This document shows positions 1 through 12,614 of a DNA stretch of 64,000 bases, one piece after another. The notes beneath the pieces are model-generated. The model saw only the letters and a program-made list of their open reading frames with translations, did no database searches and was not told where the DNA came from. The DNA is from Sclerodactyla briareus (lineage: Eukaryota; Echinodermata; Holothuroidea; Dendrochirotida; Sclerodactylidae), in the NCBI GenBank assembly GCA_026419785.1, contig JAODTK010005599.1:207501-271500 (forward strand). The letters are read 5' to 3'. How positions within the stretch are numbered: position 1 is the first letter of the stretch; every line of letters begins with the position of its first letter. The position numbers and the translations under genes are program-made.

Positions 1-733
1 TTTGTTCATCTCGTCGGGGAGCCCGAGTGAGTACACTAAAATTTACACACCCCGACAAGGGATTTTTGCCCCGACAATATAAGTGTTTCCAACCTTCTTT
101 ATAGCGGAAATTCCCCATATTGAAGCGAAATGTATGTTAATAATATTGCCGAGTTCCTCGCTCAAGTTTGAGATCAGCGTATCCAGCCTCTTATCTTCTA
201 GGACTATCAAGTAATGACAATATAGAATGGATATACAATCATGATGAAATCTTCGAAATGTCCCTGCCAAGAGATTAATGTTATAATTCTGTTGGGGAGG
301 ATGGTCGTTTTCGCGGCTACCAATGTTTTATGTTGAGTGGTAGTGCTCTCAAGACGCAAATACTTCCAGTGCCCAGCTTTCCGCATGTGCAGTTATTGGG
401 ATAGCTGACCTATTCTACTTAGCCTTGCGGAAGAAGACCCGGGGAACCCCCGATATAAGAAAGCCGTTCCTAAAATAGAGGGGGGGTAAACCATTAGTAT
501 ACCCCGGTCGAATATTACCAAAATATTGCGTGAGATTACACTGAAAGTAAACATTGCCCTTCACGATGTGTATTTATTTTATCGTTTCATTTAGTTTTCT
601 TTGAAAAAGTTAAAAACATTAAAAAATGCAGGTTTCGACCTAAGGGGTATGGGTTGAAGGCTCGTCGGGGGAACCTGGATCCTCTGTCGGGGAACTCGGA
701 CCCCCGTCGGGGGAAAAATCCTGGCGCCACCAC
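1..733. mobile_element. Edge of an unclassified GTCGGGG-rich mobile element
   Basis: The motif GTCGGGG(G)A recurs near both sides (around 11-20, 663-672, 683-691 and 703-713), and its complement CCCCGAC appears near 50 and 72. The right border reads CCTGGCGCCACCACTG next to the tetranucleotide array, which resembles a DNA-transposon terminus. The minus strand of 43-270 is open for 75 codons without a family I recognise. The left end is outside the window, so the class is unknown. Confidence 0.35.
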
Positions 734-734
734 T

Positions 735-1686
735 GTAGTAGGTAGTAGGATGATAGGTAGGTCGTAGATAGGTAGGTAGGTAGGTAGGTAGTAGGTACGT
801 ACGGTAGTAGTGTAGGTAGGTAGGTAGGAAGATAGGTAGGTAGGTATGCAGATTAGGTAGGTAGGAAGGAAGGCAGGCAGGTAGGTAGGATTAGGTAAGT
901 AGAGAGGTTAGGTAGGTAGGTAGGTAGAGTAGGTAGGTGGGGTAGGTAAGTAGTAGGTAGGTAGGTAGGAGTAGGTAGTAGTCAGTAGATAGACAGGTAG
1001 TGGGTAGGCAGGTAGGTTGGCAGGTGTAGGTACGAAGTTAGGTAGGAGGTAGGTAGGTAGGAAGATTAGGTAGGTAGAGATAGGTAGGCAGGCAGGCAGG
1101 CAGGAGGCAGGCAGGCAGGAAGGAGGCAGGACAGGTAAGGTAAGTAGGTAGGTAGGAAAGAAGGTAGGGAGGTAGGGACGTAAGTAGGTAGGTAAGTAGG
1201 AAGATAGATTAGGTGTAGTAGATAGGTATGGTAGGCAGGCAGGATAGGTAGGAGGTTAGGTTAGGTAGGTAGGTAGGTCGTTAGGTAGGTAGGTAGGTAG
1301 GCAGGTAGGCAGGCAGGTAGGTAGGCGGGTAGGTAGGTGGGTAGGTAGGTAGGTAGGTAGGAGGTAGGTAGGTAGGCAGGTAGGTAGGTAGGCAGGTAGG
1401 TAGGTAGGTAGGTAGTAGGTAGTAGGTAGGTAGGCAGGTGGGTAGGTAGGTAGGTAGGAAGATAGGTAGGTATGTAGATAGGTAGGTAGGTATGTAGGTA
1501 GGTAGGTAGGCAGGCAGGCAGGCAGGTAGGCAGGCAGGCAGGTAGGTAGGTAGGTCGGTAGGTAGGTAGGTAGGTCGGTAGGTAGGTAGGTTGGTAGGTA
1601 GGTAGGTATGTAGTAGGTAGGTAGGTAGGTAGTAGGTAGGTAGGTAGTAGGTAGGAGATAGGTAGGTAGGTATGTAGTAGGTAGGT

Positions 1687-1729
<43 letters not shown>

Positions 1730-2535
1730 TAGGTAGGTAGGTAGGTAGTAGGTAGTAGGTAGTAGGTAGGTAGGTAGTAGGTAGTAGGTAGGTAGGTAGG
1801 TAGGTCGGTAGGTAGGTAGGTTGGTAGTAGGTAGGTTGGTTGGTAGGTAGGTAGTAGGTAGGTAGGTTGGTAGGTAGGTAGATAGGTACGTAAGTAGGTA
1901 GGTAGGTGGGTAGGTAGGTAGGTAGGTATGTAGATAGGTAGGTAGGCAGGCAGGTAGGTAGTAGGTAGGTAGGTAGGTAGGTAGGTAGGTAGGAGGTAGG
2001 TAGGTAGGTAGGAGGTAGGTAGGTAGGCAGGTAGGTAGGTGGGTAGGTAGGTGGGTAGGTAGGTAGGTAGTAGGTAAGTAGATAGACAGGTAGTTGGTAG
2101 GCAGGTAGGTAGGTAGGTCGGTAGGTAGGTAAGTAGGTAGGTAGGTAGGCAGGCAGGTAGGTAGGCGGGTAGGTAGGTGGGTAGGTAGGTAGGTGGGTAG
2201 GTAGGTAGGTAGTAGGTAGTAGGTAGTAGGTAGGTAGGTAGTAGGTAGGTAGGCAGGTAGGTAGGTAGGTAGGTAGGTAGGTAGGTAGGTAGGTAGGAAG
2301 ATAGATAGGTAGGTAGGTAGGTAGGTAGGTAGGTAGGTAGGAGGTAGGTAGGTAGGCAGGTAGGTAGGCAGGCAGGCAGGCAGGTAGGTAGGTAGGTAGG
2401 AGATAGGTAGGTAGGAAGATAGGTAGGTAGGTAGGTACGTCAAGGAGGTAGGTAGGTAGGTAGGTAGGCAGGGTGGTAGGTAGGTAGGAGGTAGGTAGGT
2501 AGGAAGATAGGTAGGTAGGTATGTAGTAGGTAGGT

Positions 2536-2567
<32 letters not shown>

Positions 2568-3288
2568 GGCAGGTAGGTAGGTCGGTAGGTAGGTAGTAGG
2601 TAGGTAGGTAGGAGGTAGGTAGGAGGTAGGTAGGTAGGGTAGGTAGGTAGGTGGTAGGTGGGTAGGTAGGTGGGTAGGTAGGTAGGTTGGTAGGTAGGTA
2701 GGGAGGTTGGTTGGTTGGTAGGTAGATAGGTTGGTAGGTAGGTAGGTAGGTGGGGTAGGTGGTAGGTAGGTAGGTTGGTAGGTAGGTAGGTAGGGTAGGT
2801 AGGTAGGTAGGTAGTAGGTAGGTAGGAAGATAGGTAGGTAGTATGTAGATAGGTAGGTAGGCAGGCAGGCAGGCAGGCAGGTAGGTAGGTAGGAAGATAG
2901 GTAGGTAGGAAGATAGGTAGGTAGGCAGGTGGGTAGGTAGGTAGGTAGGTAGGTAGGTAGGTAGGTAGGTAGGTAGGTAGGTTGGTTGGTAGGTAGGTAG
3001 GTTGGTAGGTAGGTAGGTAGGTAGGTAGTAGGTAGGTAGGTTGGTAGGTAGTAGGTAGGTAGGTAGGTAGGTAGGTTAGTCGGTTGATTGGTAGGTAGGT
3101 AGTAGGTAGGTATGTAGGTAGGTAGGTAGGTAGGTTGGTAGGTAGGTAGGAGGTAGGTAGGTAGGTTGGTAGGTAGGTAGGAGGTAGGTAGGTAGGCAGG
3201 TGGGTAGGTAGGTAGGTAGGTAGTTAGGTGGGTAGGTGGGTAGGTAGGTAGGGTAGGTAGGTAGGTAGGTAGGTAGGTAGGTAGGTAT
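735..3288. repeat. (TAGG)n / (CCTA)n tetranucleotide microsatellite, about 2.55 kb
   Basis: Nearly uninterrupted GGTA/TAGG units with scattered single-base slips and patches of CAGG (for example 1681-1730) and TTGG. The strand bias is complete, with G on the plus strand. Both edges are sharp against unique sequence. The apparent 395-codon minus-strand frame (YLPT repeats) is only the translation of CCTA units. Runs of GG every four bases could form two-layer G-quadruplexes. Confidence 0.97.
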
Positions 3289-3289
3289 A

Positions 3290-4563
3290 TTTGAGAAGGG
3301 TCAATTTAGCTCTAACTGATGCTAAATTATACTTGTTTGCCCAAATTCCTTCCGAGTTTCTTTGGTGACTCACAATGCATCAATGTACGGCTCATACATC
3401 TGTCGCTCTCACCGCCTATCTTTGCTGTATTTTGGACAGCGTACTTACAAGAATTAGGTCGAGCTAATAGGCCTGTGGGGAGGGTGAGCTAGACGTCCGT
3501 TACTTCACGGGATGATACTTGGAATGAGCTGAATGATTAGCGACAAATAGTAAGTTCCATAACATTTCCGATGCGTTTCGTGAGAGCATTTTCAAAAACG
3601 TTTAATTTCTAACTCTAATGTAAAAATAAACAACATTTAAAAATAAATATATAACCCCATTCCAAACTCTCTCAACCCGCCATAAATCATTCTGGCGCGA
3701 CTCCTAATATAATACCGCCAAAACGTTCCAAGGATATTTCAGGACCTTTCGAAAACCTTTTTTGTCCCAATGTTTCGGATTACGTTATGAACATAATCTT
3801 TGGTATACTCAACAGAAGTATTTTCAAAACATTTGTCAGCAGTCTTAACTGTTCGAAAGCCCTTAGTGTGTTCGTGGGGATTGGGGAATAGACTGACAGT
3901 CGAAGGAAGGTGCACCATTCATTCTTAATGGCCTTGTTAAACCATGGAGGCTACTGGGAGAGAGAACATGAGTTTATCTACGCTACAACTTGTCGGAGGT
4001 CTCTTTACAAAGCACTTCCTCTACAATGAATAGAGACGCCCTCCTGGAAGCAAATCGTACTAGCTCCAGAGCCAAAACATTTATCAGTGAAACCCACCCA
4101 AGATGAACTAGGTCAAACCCGACACCTGTCCGATGTAGCTGGTTCGTTTGATCATACGTCGTGCCTCATTCTGTGTCAACCCTGAAAGAAACTTTAGAGT
4201 AATTTGTTAGTAATTCTGACCCAGGGTATTCGATGAATTATTAAATTAGCCATTACCTTGTGAGGGCTGTTGGGGCCGCAATAACTCGGAAGTTTCAAAA
4301 TTCGTCTGGCGCTTCGAGGCCCTGAAACTCTTCTGATCCCGAGAACCGTCGTACGAAAACACAGACGTAAGCAGCTTCGTGTAGACTTATATTGAAGAGC
4401 CACTAGAGTGTTCCGTAAGAGGTAGAGTGTTTGCTCACTGACGATCGAGTATTTACTCATCGACTGCGGGTCGGGGCGTCGTAGACAGGTAGAGTGCCCT
4501 AGCTATGGTTCCCCTTTTGGGGTGGAGGGTGGGGGAGGGAGGGGTGATGAGCCAGTTATGCCT
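3290..4563. other. No gene seen; AT-rich unique-looking sequence
   Basis: I see no long coding frame, RNA gene or clear repeat here. The short open frames lack recognisable domains, codon signature or splice context. Confidence 0.5.
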
Positions 4564-4769
4564 CGGCTCCATCCTCGTCGGCTTGAGTCTACAAGAACAC
4601 ACGGGTTGTTGTGTCTTTCCTGAGCATTGTTGACCTAGATGAATTCTTGGCAAACTTGTGCCGATAGACCGGCTCCATCCTCGTCGGCTTGAGTCTACAA
4701 GAACACACGGGTTGTTGTGTCTTTCCTGAGCCATTGTTGATCTAGATGAATTCTTGGCAAACTTGTGCC
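4564..4769. repeat. Tandem duplication, period 106 bp, two copies
   Basis: A segment starting CGGCTCCATCCTCGTCGG at 4564 is repeated from 4670, and both copies run to CAAACTTGTGCC. The copies differ by about one inserted base and one substitution, so the duplication is recent. No coding role is visible. Confidence 0.9.
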
Positions 4770-5059
4770 TTTGTTTATCGTCTGGCAGACAGAGCCTTTA
4801 ACTCAGTCGTCGGTAGCCTTTGTGTGAATACCAATTGGCTGTGACGTTCACTTGCAACCTGGCAACCTGGAAGTTACAGGACGAAATTCAAATGAATAAT
4901 CCGAAACCCGCACACATCCGGTGTTGTAACAGTCGTCAGTTACAACGTTGAATATTTACAGAGGCATTCACCAAACACATGACGTGACTGGCGTTCCATA
5001 ATGTGAAGATATCTCAAAGGGTAATTCCAGCCAAAAATATTTAAATATCATATGATTGT

Positions 5060-5400
5060 GCATTAAAAATTATGCCGATCAAACTTTGTTTCATGTTCAA
5101 GCATGTTCGGTTAGATCTGCATGAATTTTTCCAAGATTGAAAACAAATAACAACTGCTATTTGGCAATTTTGGCAAATTGGCAACATTTGATGACGTCAT
5201 ATCTACCGATCTAAGAGAAATATGTCTTTTCCCTTATGATTGGTAGATATGACATCACAAAAAGGTTGCCAGTTTGCCAAAATCAGCAAATTATATGAAA
5301 TTGAGGAAGGTCCATATCTATTTTTTTTTTCCCAAACCGAATAATTGCTATGAACCTGGAACAAAGTGATATTTGAATGATTTTTTATTCTCTTTAACAT
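5060..5400. mobile_element. Foldback / MITE-like element with long imperfect inverted arms
   Basis: The left arm (about 5082-5206) and right arm (about 5243-5370) are reverse complements over more than 100 bp. Inner parts include GACGTCATATCTACC facing GGTAGATATGACATC and TTTTGGCAAATTGGCAAC facing GTTGCCAGTTTGCCAAAA. The arms enclose only about 35 bp, so the element would fold into one long hairpin. There is no internal coding capacity, as expected for a non-autonomous DNA element. I could not fix the target-site duplication. Confidence 0.75.
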
Positions 5401-6788
5401 TGGTACACCAAGAAGAGTAATGATTCGACTGAAATGACGCTATTACTGAGTAATTTACCACTGATACATAGGGGAACAAGAGGGTCTACTAGTAAATGCA
5501 TGACTAATAGCGTTGGGGACGATATCGCCCCAACAAAAGACTATCGAAATTCATTCAGAGGCTATTGTCAGCCAGTCGGTAATAGGAATGCTTCCACCCC
5601 TACATATCAAGTTTAATAATTATCAACGACCACTGGTCGTATGGGATATTCCTCAATTACAGGGTAAGGTCCTGTCAGAGTCATTTTTGCCCAAACCTTT
5701 AGTTAGTCAAAATCCTTCCGCCAACAGAATAAATTGAATGATCATGGCATGTAGTAAGTATCATCATTGACTACTGCTTCATGAAACAAAATATTGGTAC
5801 ATTCAGGAATTGTAGGAGGAATGATACTTGAAATGTTCATGATGGTATGTAAGTGTTAAAATTATCCTACTCTGGAAAGTTCAATTTGAGTATATATGCT
5901 ATAGGTCTAAGTGAATAAGTTAATCACGGGAGTACGTGACTGCACATGTTCATTTTTCTGCCAAACGATTAACTGCACACAGATCAACCGGTCATGACAT
6001 CGTAGCATGCGCACTCAATCCCATGAACATCTAACCAATTTATAGTATGAGCTAGAGCCCATTGATGCTCTTGTTTAGTCTGTTAGCATGACCCGACCGT
6101 GTTAGTATTTGTCAGTTGATGTTGGGACAAGCCATGGTTTAAGTTGTTCTCAAAGTTCGGTGAATAAACCTACTCGAGGACATGTAAGTTTTGTTTGCAT
6201 TTCGCGTAAACATAGGAATATAGGAATTTCAAATACACACGAAACACACTTCGTAATATCTACACAAACAAACCATATTTTTCCACATGATTAAGAGCAC
6301 CACTTCACAAGAAGGTTTATATAGTTCCACTCGATTCCGGATCAAGTGAATGCTGCGCGTGATACCGAGCCTGAAAATCCTTCTGAATACATGTACTCTA
6401 GTCGCTATAAGCCGATCCATGACTGTACCACTTCTAAAAAGTGCAGGGCTATGGGCACATTCTCGAAATGTTACTGTGTCGGAAATGTTGAAGTCATAGA
6501 AGCATCGTTGAAAATCGTGTCAACGTGTCCCCCTCCCCCATCTTGTTGACGCCCATGGCTATATCCTTAGTGACAATGTGCTTGTGAACTCTCACTCGAT
6601 CCTTCATTTCAATTCTCTGCTCTCTATATCATGGTTTGGAACAAACTTACTGTTACCGATAGCATAGTGGTACCAATATAGGCAGTTGGCAGATGATGCT
6701 GTCATTGGACGACATAAACGTCGGGGTCATACTGAGACTATATGCCTCATTCCCGCACTATAAAAACAATAAAAGTTTACCGATAAGT
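5400..6788. other. No gene seen
   Basis: Several 60-75 codon frames are open here on both strands, but none shows a domain, a consistent splice context or a repeat family. I regard them as chance frames. Confidence 0.45.
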
Positions 6789-6789
6789 A

Positions 6790-6915
6790 TAGTCAACCAC
6801 GCACCGAACCAAAAGTAGTCAAAAATTCTAACTAAGCTTTGGTCAAAGATGATCACTTGATAGTCAGATTTGACCAATTAGTAGTCAATATTTAACTACT
6901 TTGTTGGTTGAAAGT
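6790..6915. repeat. Diverged unit of the ACCGAACCAAC repeat family
   Basis: It contains GCACCGAACCAAAAGTAGTC, then GGTCA..., CAGATTTGACCAATT and GTAGTCAATATT, in the same order as the array at 10.0-10.45 kb. It is a solitary, diverged copy. Confidence 0.55.
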
Positions 6916-9380
6916 TGGATAATTTGTTTTTAGATTGCGTTATGCATGCTATATTTCGATATCTGTCTGCCGAACCCCCACCTATATATTACATATTTGC
7001 TACATTCGCGAATATCCTCTGAACGTAGGATCGTCGGAACAGGAAACATCTCGTTCCGTGTTCTTCAGTGATTCCCAGTCATGGAGCTATTCAGGCGCAT
7101 ATGCAGGATTTGTCAACCCGGGAGCGCGGGTCAGTTTCTAAGCGGAGCGCCACCATCGTTGGCGCGGAGCGTACACGAAAATTTTGATGTTTTAACACTC
7201 CCAGATCGTCGGAAATGCCCCTCGGGAGCATGAGAGACCGTTTTAATATACTCACACTATTGCTAAGAACAAAGCGCTTCTTGTCGTGGAATTACACTGA
7301 GAACAAAAATGATCTTTGCACTCATACTGAAATATAATGAATCAAAATATAAGGGTTGGGTTTTCCTTCTCCACATACATACTCACACATACATAAACCA
7401 ACGCCATTCGAGTGACAGCATTGATTCCTCTGCCCGTCAGCCCATACAGTATATGCCCGACACTAAACAAAACCTCTCATTTATGGTCACTGATATGATT
7501 ACAGTGCCGTATATATTACCTTGTTTAATCTTTGAGAACCAGTCTGGAGAAAAATGAACGTGACAATCGGTTCATGTATGAATAACTGATGTGTAAGGGT
7601 ATGACATGCATTCTTCTCTTCAATAAAACGTACACATTCATATCAGGCTGAGATCACTGATGCACATTCAAAACGGCCTTATTCCTGTCTGGGAATGAGG
7701 CAAACTGCATCGGGCTTTGGCGGCTACAACTGAGCTTGGAACTGCGCTATCAATGCATGAAATGAACCATCGCCTGGAACATCATGCATGATTTCCATGC
7801 CAGGAGCAGTGGCACCGTTCGCAAACGTCCCCACCCCCATGCTTCGATATAAATGGGTTATACTTGCAGCTTGCTGTGGCGTTCCTTTGTGCAGAAAATT
7901 TCGAATACTGTGGTAAGTTCATTCTCTCTGTCGTTCTTCCTCACAGCTAGGTCTCTGGATGCAAAATCAGGGGCGTCAATCCGTTTCGAAAAGTGTGTGG
8001 GGGGGGGGGGGGGGGAGTTCGAACTAAATACCCCAAAACCTACTGCAAATTTTATATTTACGTAAATAGGTAGAGCTAGGATTGAAGCCAACCCCCTTCA
8101 TTTTAGCCATAAATATTGATCAGCAAAGTGACAATATGTGAATTACCGGTAATGTACACACCCGTTGTGAAATGTGGGAGATGAATTTGCCGGCTATCTA
8201 AACGGAGCCCAATCATTGCTTGGCACGAATCGTTGAGAAAGTTTCACGAGCAATAGATCACTCAGAATACAGGAAATAGTAGGCCTACTTCCCGTATTTG
8301 ACTTTAGTGGCACAGCAAGAATTTTTTTACAGTGGGGGCGCTGGAGGAGGGGGAGGGGAGCTAGAGAGTGGCCTCGCCAGACTTTTCGACTTGGGAGGGA
8401 GGCACAGGGGAACAAGCGCACACGAAATTTTTTATTTGTGCAAGCCCCAGATGGCCGTAAATGGCTTTCCCGGGCGTTTAATGATTTTATGATCACAAAT
8501 TTTGTATTCGGTGGAAAATTTTGACATTATGCCTGACCTCGATCCTATCGTTTGCCCCGACTTTAACTTCAGCCAGGAATGTTCAACACATTGCTGCGCC
8601 GTACTACTATCCACCAGTGCGCGCGGAGCGCGCAATTTTTCTCAAGATTTCCAGAAAACATCTGAGAAAAAACATAATCCCGGCAGAAATTGGACATTTA
8701 GCCACCTTTAGCTCTACTGTCCCAATCATGATATAAACGTTGTGCCATAGGAGCAGGCAACGTTCGAGTAGTAGTTCCCTGGAGAAAGCTCGCGCTGAAA
8801 ATTCAAGCAGTCTGATAGCCTAAGATACTGCTGTTCAAAATTGCACGTGTTGAGAGAGGAAGAACCGAACAAAAAGCTAAAACGCTAAAGGGTTTAGTAA
8901 TCCAAAAGAGGTTGATTGTAGTTGTCAAGTTCAATGAGAATTGTTGCTGTATTATTTTCACCTCACAGATATGTATAAGCTAGGGGAAGAAATTTCCCAT
9001 TATGAGCTGGCAGAGATGTCGGGAGGACGAAAGAGCAACGGGACGAATTCACCACCAGTACCACGCGCGAAGCACGAGCGTAGTACACTTATTATTATTG
9101 CATCGAGGCAAATTTGGTAAAATTAGGCTACTGCCTTTCCTGTCATAAAAACAACAAATTAGCTAGATCTATATCAAACTGGTCGTCGAATACTGACTAC
9201 AGAATATTTTTTCGAAAATTACAAATTTCATTAGGGGGGAACACGGGGGGAGGGGCACGTGGTTTCGAGGGGCTCGTGCCCCCCCCCCGCCCCTTGGCGA
9301 CTCTCTTCCTCTTCTTTTTCTTTTCCTCCTCCTCCCCTCCTTTTTCTTCTTCCCCCTTTTCCTTTTTTTCCTCCTTCTCT
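6916..9380. other. Repeat-rich spacer without a supported gene
   Basis: GC-rich patches of the GCGCGGAGCGC type occur near 7125-7175, 8618-8634 and 9060-9090; such motifs are typical of interspersed repeats. A CAGGGGCGTCA-like element terminus followed by a poly-G run lies at 7965-8015. Further G/C runs lie at 9236-9295, followed by a C/T-rich tract to 9380. No coding frame has a recognisable domain. Confidence 0.45.
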
Positions 9381-9813
9381 TAAGGGCCGGTCACACACTA
9401 TAACGATTTTTCTATCGTTCTGCTACACGATCTTTTTAGATTTCAGGCTGAACCAGGAGGGAGAGGGTCGTGTGGTAACAATGGTCATGAATACTAGTAC
9501 ATTATCACAATACCTTCTCAAGATCGAAAGTGCTCGAAAAAAACCTCATTCCTAAATGACGTCATATCGAAAAATGGTAAGAGTCGTACGATGAATCGTT
9601 GAGCTCAACGATATATAGGACTAGGTGATTATCAAAACGCTGGGAAGGGCTTTCCCACATTGGAATGGTTTGGCAAATAGCGAATCAAGTCCTCATTCCA
9701 TGTGGCAGGGTGTTCCAGCCGTCATAGTAATAGGCCCCGGTATTAATCGGCATGAACCAATAATATTGGATCGTTGCACGACACGATCTAGTATAGTGGG
9801 ACCCGGCCCTTTA
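9381..9813. mobile_element. Short TIR element, Harbinger/ISL2EU-like MITE
   Basis: The left end reads AAGGGCCGGTCACACACTAT and the right end is the complement of AAGGGCCGGGTCCCACTAT, giving terminal inverted repeats of about 20 bp with a few mismatches. TTA/TAA-like bases flank both ends, as expected for Harbinger-type target duplications. The 430-bp interior has no transposase, so it is non-autonomous. The family name rests on the GGGCCGG termini and is an inference. Confidence 0.6.
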
Positions 9814-9949
9814 CACGGGGGGGGGGGGGGCGCCCCCAAATCCCCCCCTGGATACGCGCCTGCTATAATTAATGGTGAGGGCAAAAGCCGTAAGTAAACT
9901 TAGCAGTCCGCGCACTAACCTAATGAGAGTAACCAAACACTGACTTGCT

Positions 9950-10460
9950 AAATTCTGATATAAAGTTACCACGTAATGGCCAGATTTGACTATTTATGGG
10001 GTAACAAGTTCCGTTGATTCGTGCAGGAGTAGTATATGATCGCGACGGTCCGAAGGCTCGGTAGTCGGCGATGTGCCGAACCAACAACAGTAGTCAATAT
10101 GGAGTTATTAACCCCTAACTTGGTAATAGCCGAATGAAGTTAACCACTAAATGGTCAGATCTAACCAAGGGACGGGTCAATATTCGACTACTGGTTCAGT
10201 CGACTGCTACGATCCAAGAGCTCAGGTCAGGATTTGTACCGAACCAACAATACCTAATAATGACCACTTATGTGTCATTTTCGGCATGACGATACAGCTA
10301 CGACCGATAATGTCTCAGTATTTTACAGCTCTTGTTGATCCATCCAGTATGACAGCGATTTACATATGTACCGAACCAACATAAGGAGTCAATGTTGACC
10401 ACAGATTTTGTCATATTTGATATGAAGTTACAACTTAATCGCCAGATGTGACCAATGGAG
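9950..10460. repeat. Tandem array, about 140-155 bp units with ACCGAACCAAC
   Basis: The motif ACCGAACCAACA recurs at about 10079, 10232 and 10371. Each copy is followed by an AGTCAAT-like block and a CAGAT(T/C)TGACCAA-like block in constant order. Units are well diverged, so the array is old. A solitary copy lies at 6790-6915. Confidence 0.7.
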
Positions 10461-10837
10461 GACAGTGTTGGAGGACTCGAGGCCGGCCCGGCCTCGATAT
10501 TTTTTGCTATTGAAATAAAACAAAATAATATTTTTTATGTCTCAATTAGGCTTCTGGATCTGTTTTAATTACCGCGCCAACTTAGACTAACGTAGCATAC
10601 CTCAGTATCACCCAAAGACTGCCGATAAAATGTACTGGCTCCGGGCGGTGCTCTCGGCCCGCCGTGTGCCATGCAAGTCCCCAGTGCAGTGCCAGAGTGC
10701 CGGCTGCCTAGCGAGTAGCTGGCCATAGACAGCTCAACAGTGCTGAATGCTCTTGCACTGCACAGTGCACACATACGCATATGTAGCTTTGTGTACAAAG
10801 CAGTGAATTCTGCACCGGCGCGGCCACATGTGAACAC

Positions 10838-11216
10838 TCACTCATGGGGCACATGCTTGAAAGGCACCTCGCCCTTCCACCCCCCGCTTCCAGTCACGGG
10901 CCTCCTCCGGGCAGCGACCAGGCCAGGGCCCGACCATCCAACCTGACTCCATGAGGTACAAGAAAGAATCCACCTACATCTCAGCCCAGTAGTTAGCGTC
11001 AAAGCCTCGCTGGAATGAAGTAAGACTGGAAGCACCCCAGAGCCAAAAACACGTAGCTTGGTTCTTCGCACAGATAGCGTGATCGCCAAACGCCACTATC
11101 CAGTGACCCCATGACTCCACAAGCCAACCCAAGACGTCTACTAACCTCAGGCTCGCAAGACACAGAGCCACTGACGACACTGTCAAGATAAAGAAAAGAC
11201 TCAGTGACCTCAACCC
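10838..11216 (-). mobile_element. LINE (non-LTR retrotransposon) 3' end fragment
   Basis: The minus strand encodes the region downstream of the reverse-transcriptase catalytic core: a CEPEVSRRLGLACGVM stretch, then RRTKLRVFGSGVLPVLL, then a C-terminal SGPGLVAARRRPVTGSGG stretch. These match the region after the RT core in the same broad LINE family as the 37.7-39.5 kb fragment. About 60-80 residues usually found between the second and third blocks are missing, so there is an internal deletion, and one frame change separates the first two blocks. It is a dead 5'-truncated copy. Confidence 0.75.
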
Positions 11217-12590
11217 TCTCTTGAGGAAGCGGTCAGAGAGTGGCGAGAAAGAGACGCTACAGGCTCAACTGGCTAATTATCTGGCCAATAAGAACCATGG
11301 CCTGGACGCCACAACCTTTTGAAGCCAGATGGTGCGGGCAGGATCAAGTACCCTGCTCTATATGCCCTGGCTAGGAACGTGCTATCTGTCCCAGCTATAG
11401 TAGTGCGCCAGTGAGAAGAGTGTTTAGCCATGAGGGGGCTAATTCTGCAACACCGGGCCAAGCTTTTTCCACATATGCTGGAATGCCTGATGTTTTTAAA
11501 ATGCAATGCACATGTCCTTAATTAGCTCCTGGGGTCAGACCTGTGCCTTATGAAGCGTCACAAACGTGTGAATATGCCAAAGTGGTCAAAACTATACAAC
11601 AGTATATTGAAAGTAAAATCTTGTCTTCACAGTGCACTTACATGATCACATGATCACATGATCCAGGTCTGTGTTCATTGCCGTTGATGTCCAAATTTGC
11701 AACTCATGTACCTCCTATGGGTGTGATCAAACCGATCATCTTCCTGAAAAGTGCCATCCTAGTAAAAATATAATTGTATTGATTCTAGTATTTATTATGG
11801 TCTGGCTTTTGTCAAAGAAAGAACAGTAGATACTGAAGAAAACCAGGATTTGTTGATGTAACCTGGGTCACTTTGATTATGAGACAACAAATTGGATAGG
11901 CCTGCACCATCATATGTTCGTCATTTCCACAGTTACTGCAAAAGATGAGCTTTGCGATTGTTTCTAACATAACAGCCTCAGGGGGAAACACATTACACAC
12001 TTGTGTAAAACTTGAAACCTTGTTCTTAGCGATACTAAATATCTGAGGTGAATAGTGCAGGTAACTGATAGGGCCATGAGAAAACATAAATACTGTGCAC
12101 CGTTTTCCCTACACTGGTAAAACAACACGCTCACTGACAAGCCCTGTGATGGCAAAACCCTAGGTAAACGGTGTTCATCTACACTAAGGTGATGATAAAT
12201 TTGATGAGAAGTATAACTTTTATAGCAAAATCTCACCAAACATTAACATTTTTACAACTGCTTTCATATTTTTTCATTCTGAGTTCTGACTTCAAGAATG
12301 AAATGTGTTGCATATCAACTTGTGTTTGTTCAATCCTCATTTTTGAGACCTTTTTGTCTCCATATATTAATCATAATGACTAGCTGTAACCAAGGGGAAG
12401 ACAAAACAAAATTATTTATGTATTTAAACACGGGTAGTTCAAAATTTCATGCTGTAATATTATTACCGGCCCCGCCCTCGGATGCAGCGACCTCGACTAC
12501 AACACTGATGGAGGGTCAATAATTGACTTCTTTTGTCAAGTTGGCCCACTATTCTTTTTCGTTTTCTTGGAATGTTTCACTGCTTATAGA
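11217..12590. other. No supported gene
   Basis: A triplicated CATGATCA lies at about 11643-11663. Minus-strand frames at 11273-11506 and 11812-12239 are open but show no domain I recognise; the first could be more of the LINE to its right. Confidence 0.4.
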
Positions 12591-12591
12591 C

Positions 12592-12614
12592 ATATATATA
12601 TATATATATATATA
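12592..12614. repeat. (TA)n microsatellite
   Basis: A short run of about 11 TA dinucleotides lies directly upstream, on the plus strand, of the hammerhead-bearing repeat. Confidence 0.9.

Noticed and set aside
1256-2443. 395-codon minus-strand frame rich in YLPT
   Set aside because: CCTA units translate as PTYL in every frame without stops; it is a microsatellite artefact, not a gene.
735-3288. Telomeric or interstitial telomere repeat
   Set aside because: The unit is TAGG, not TTAGGG or TTAGG, and the array is flanked by ordinary sequence on both sides.
8298-8496. Overlapping open frames on both strands
   Set aside because: Created by a G-rich block; neither has a recognisable domain.
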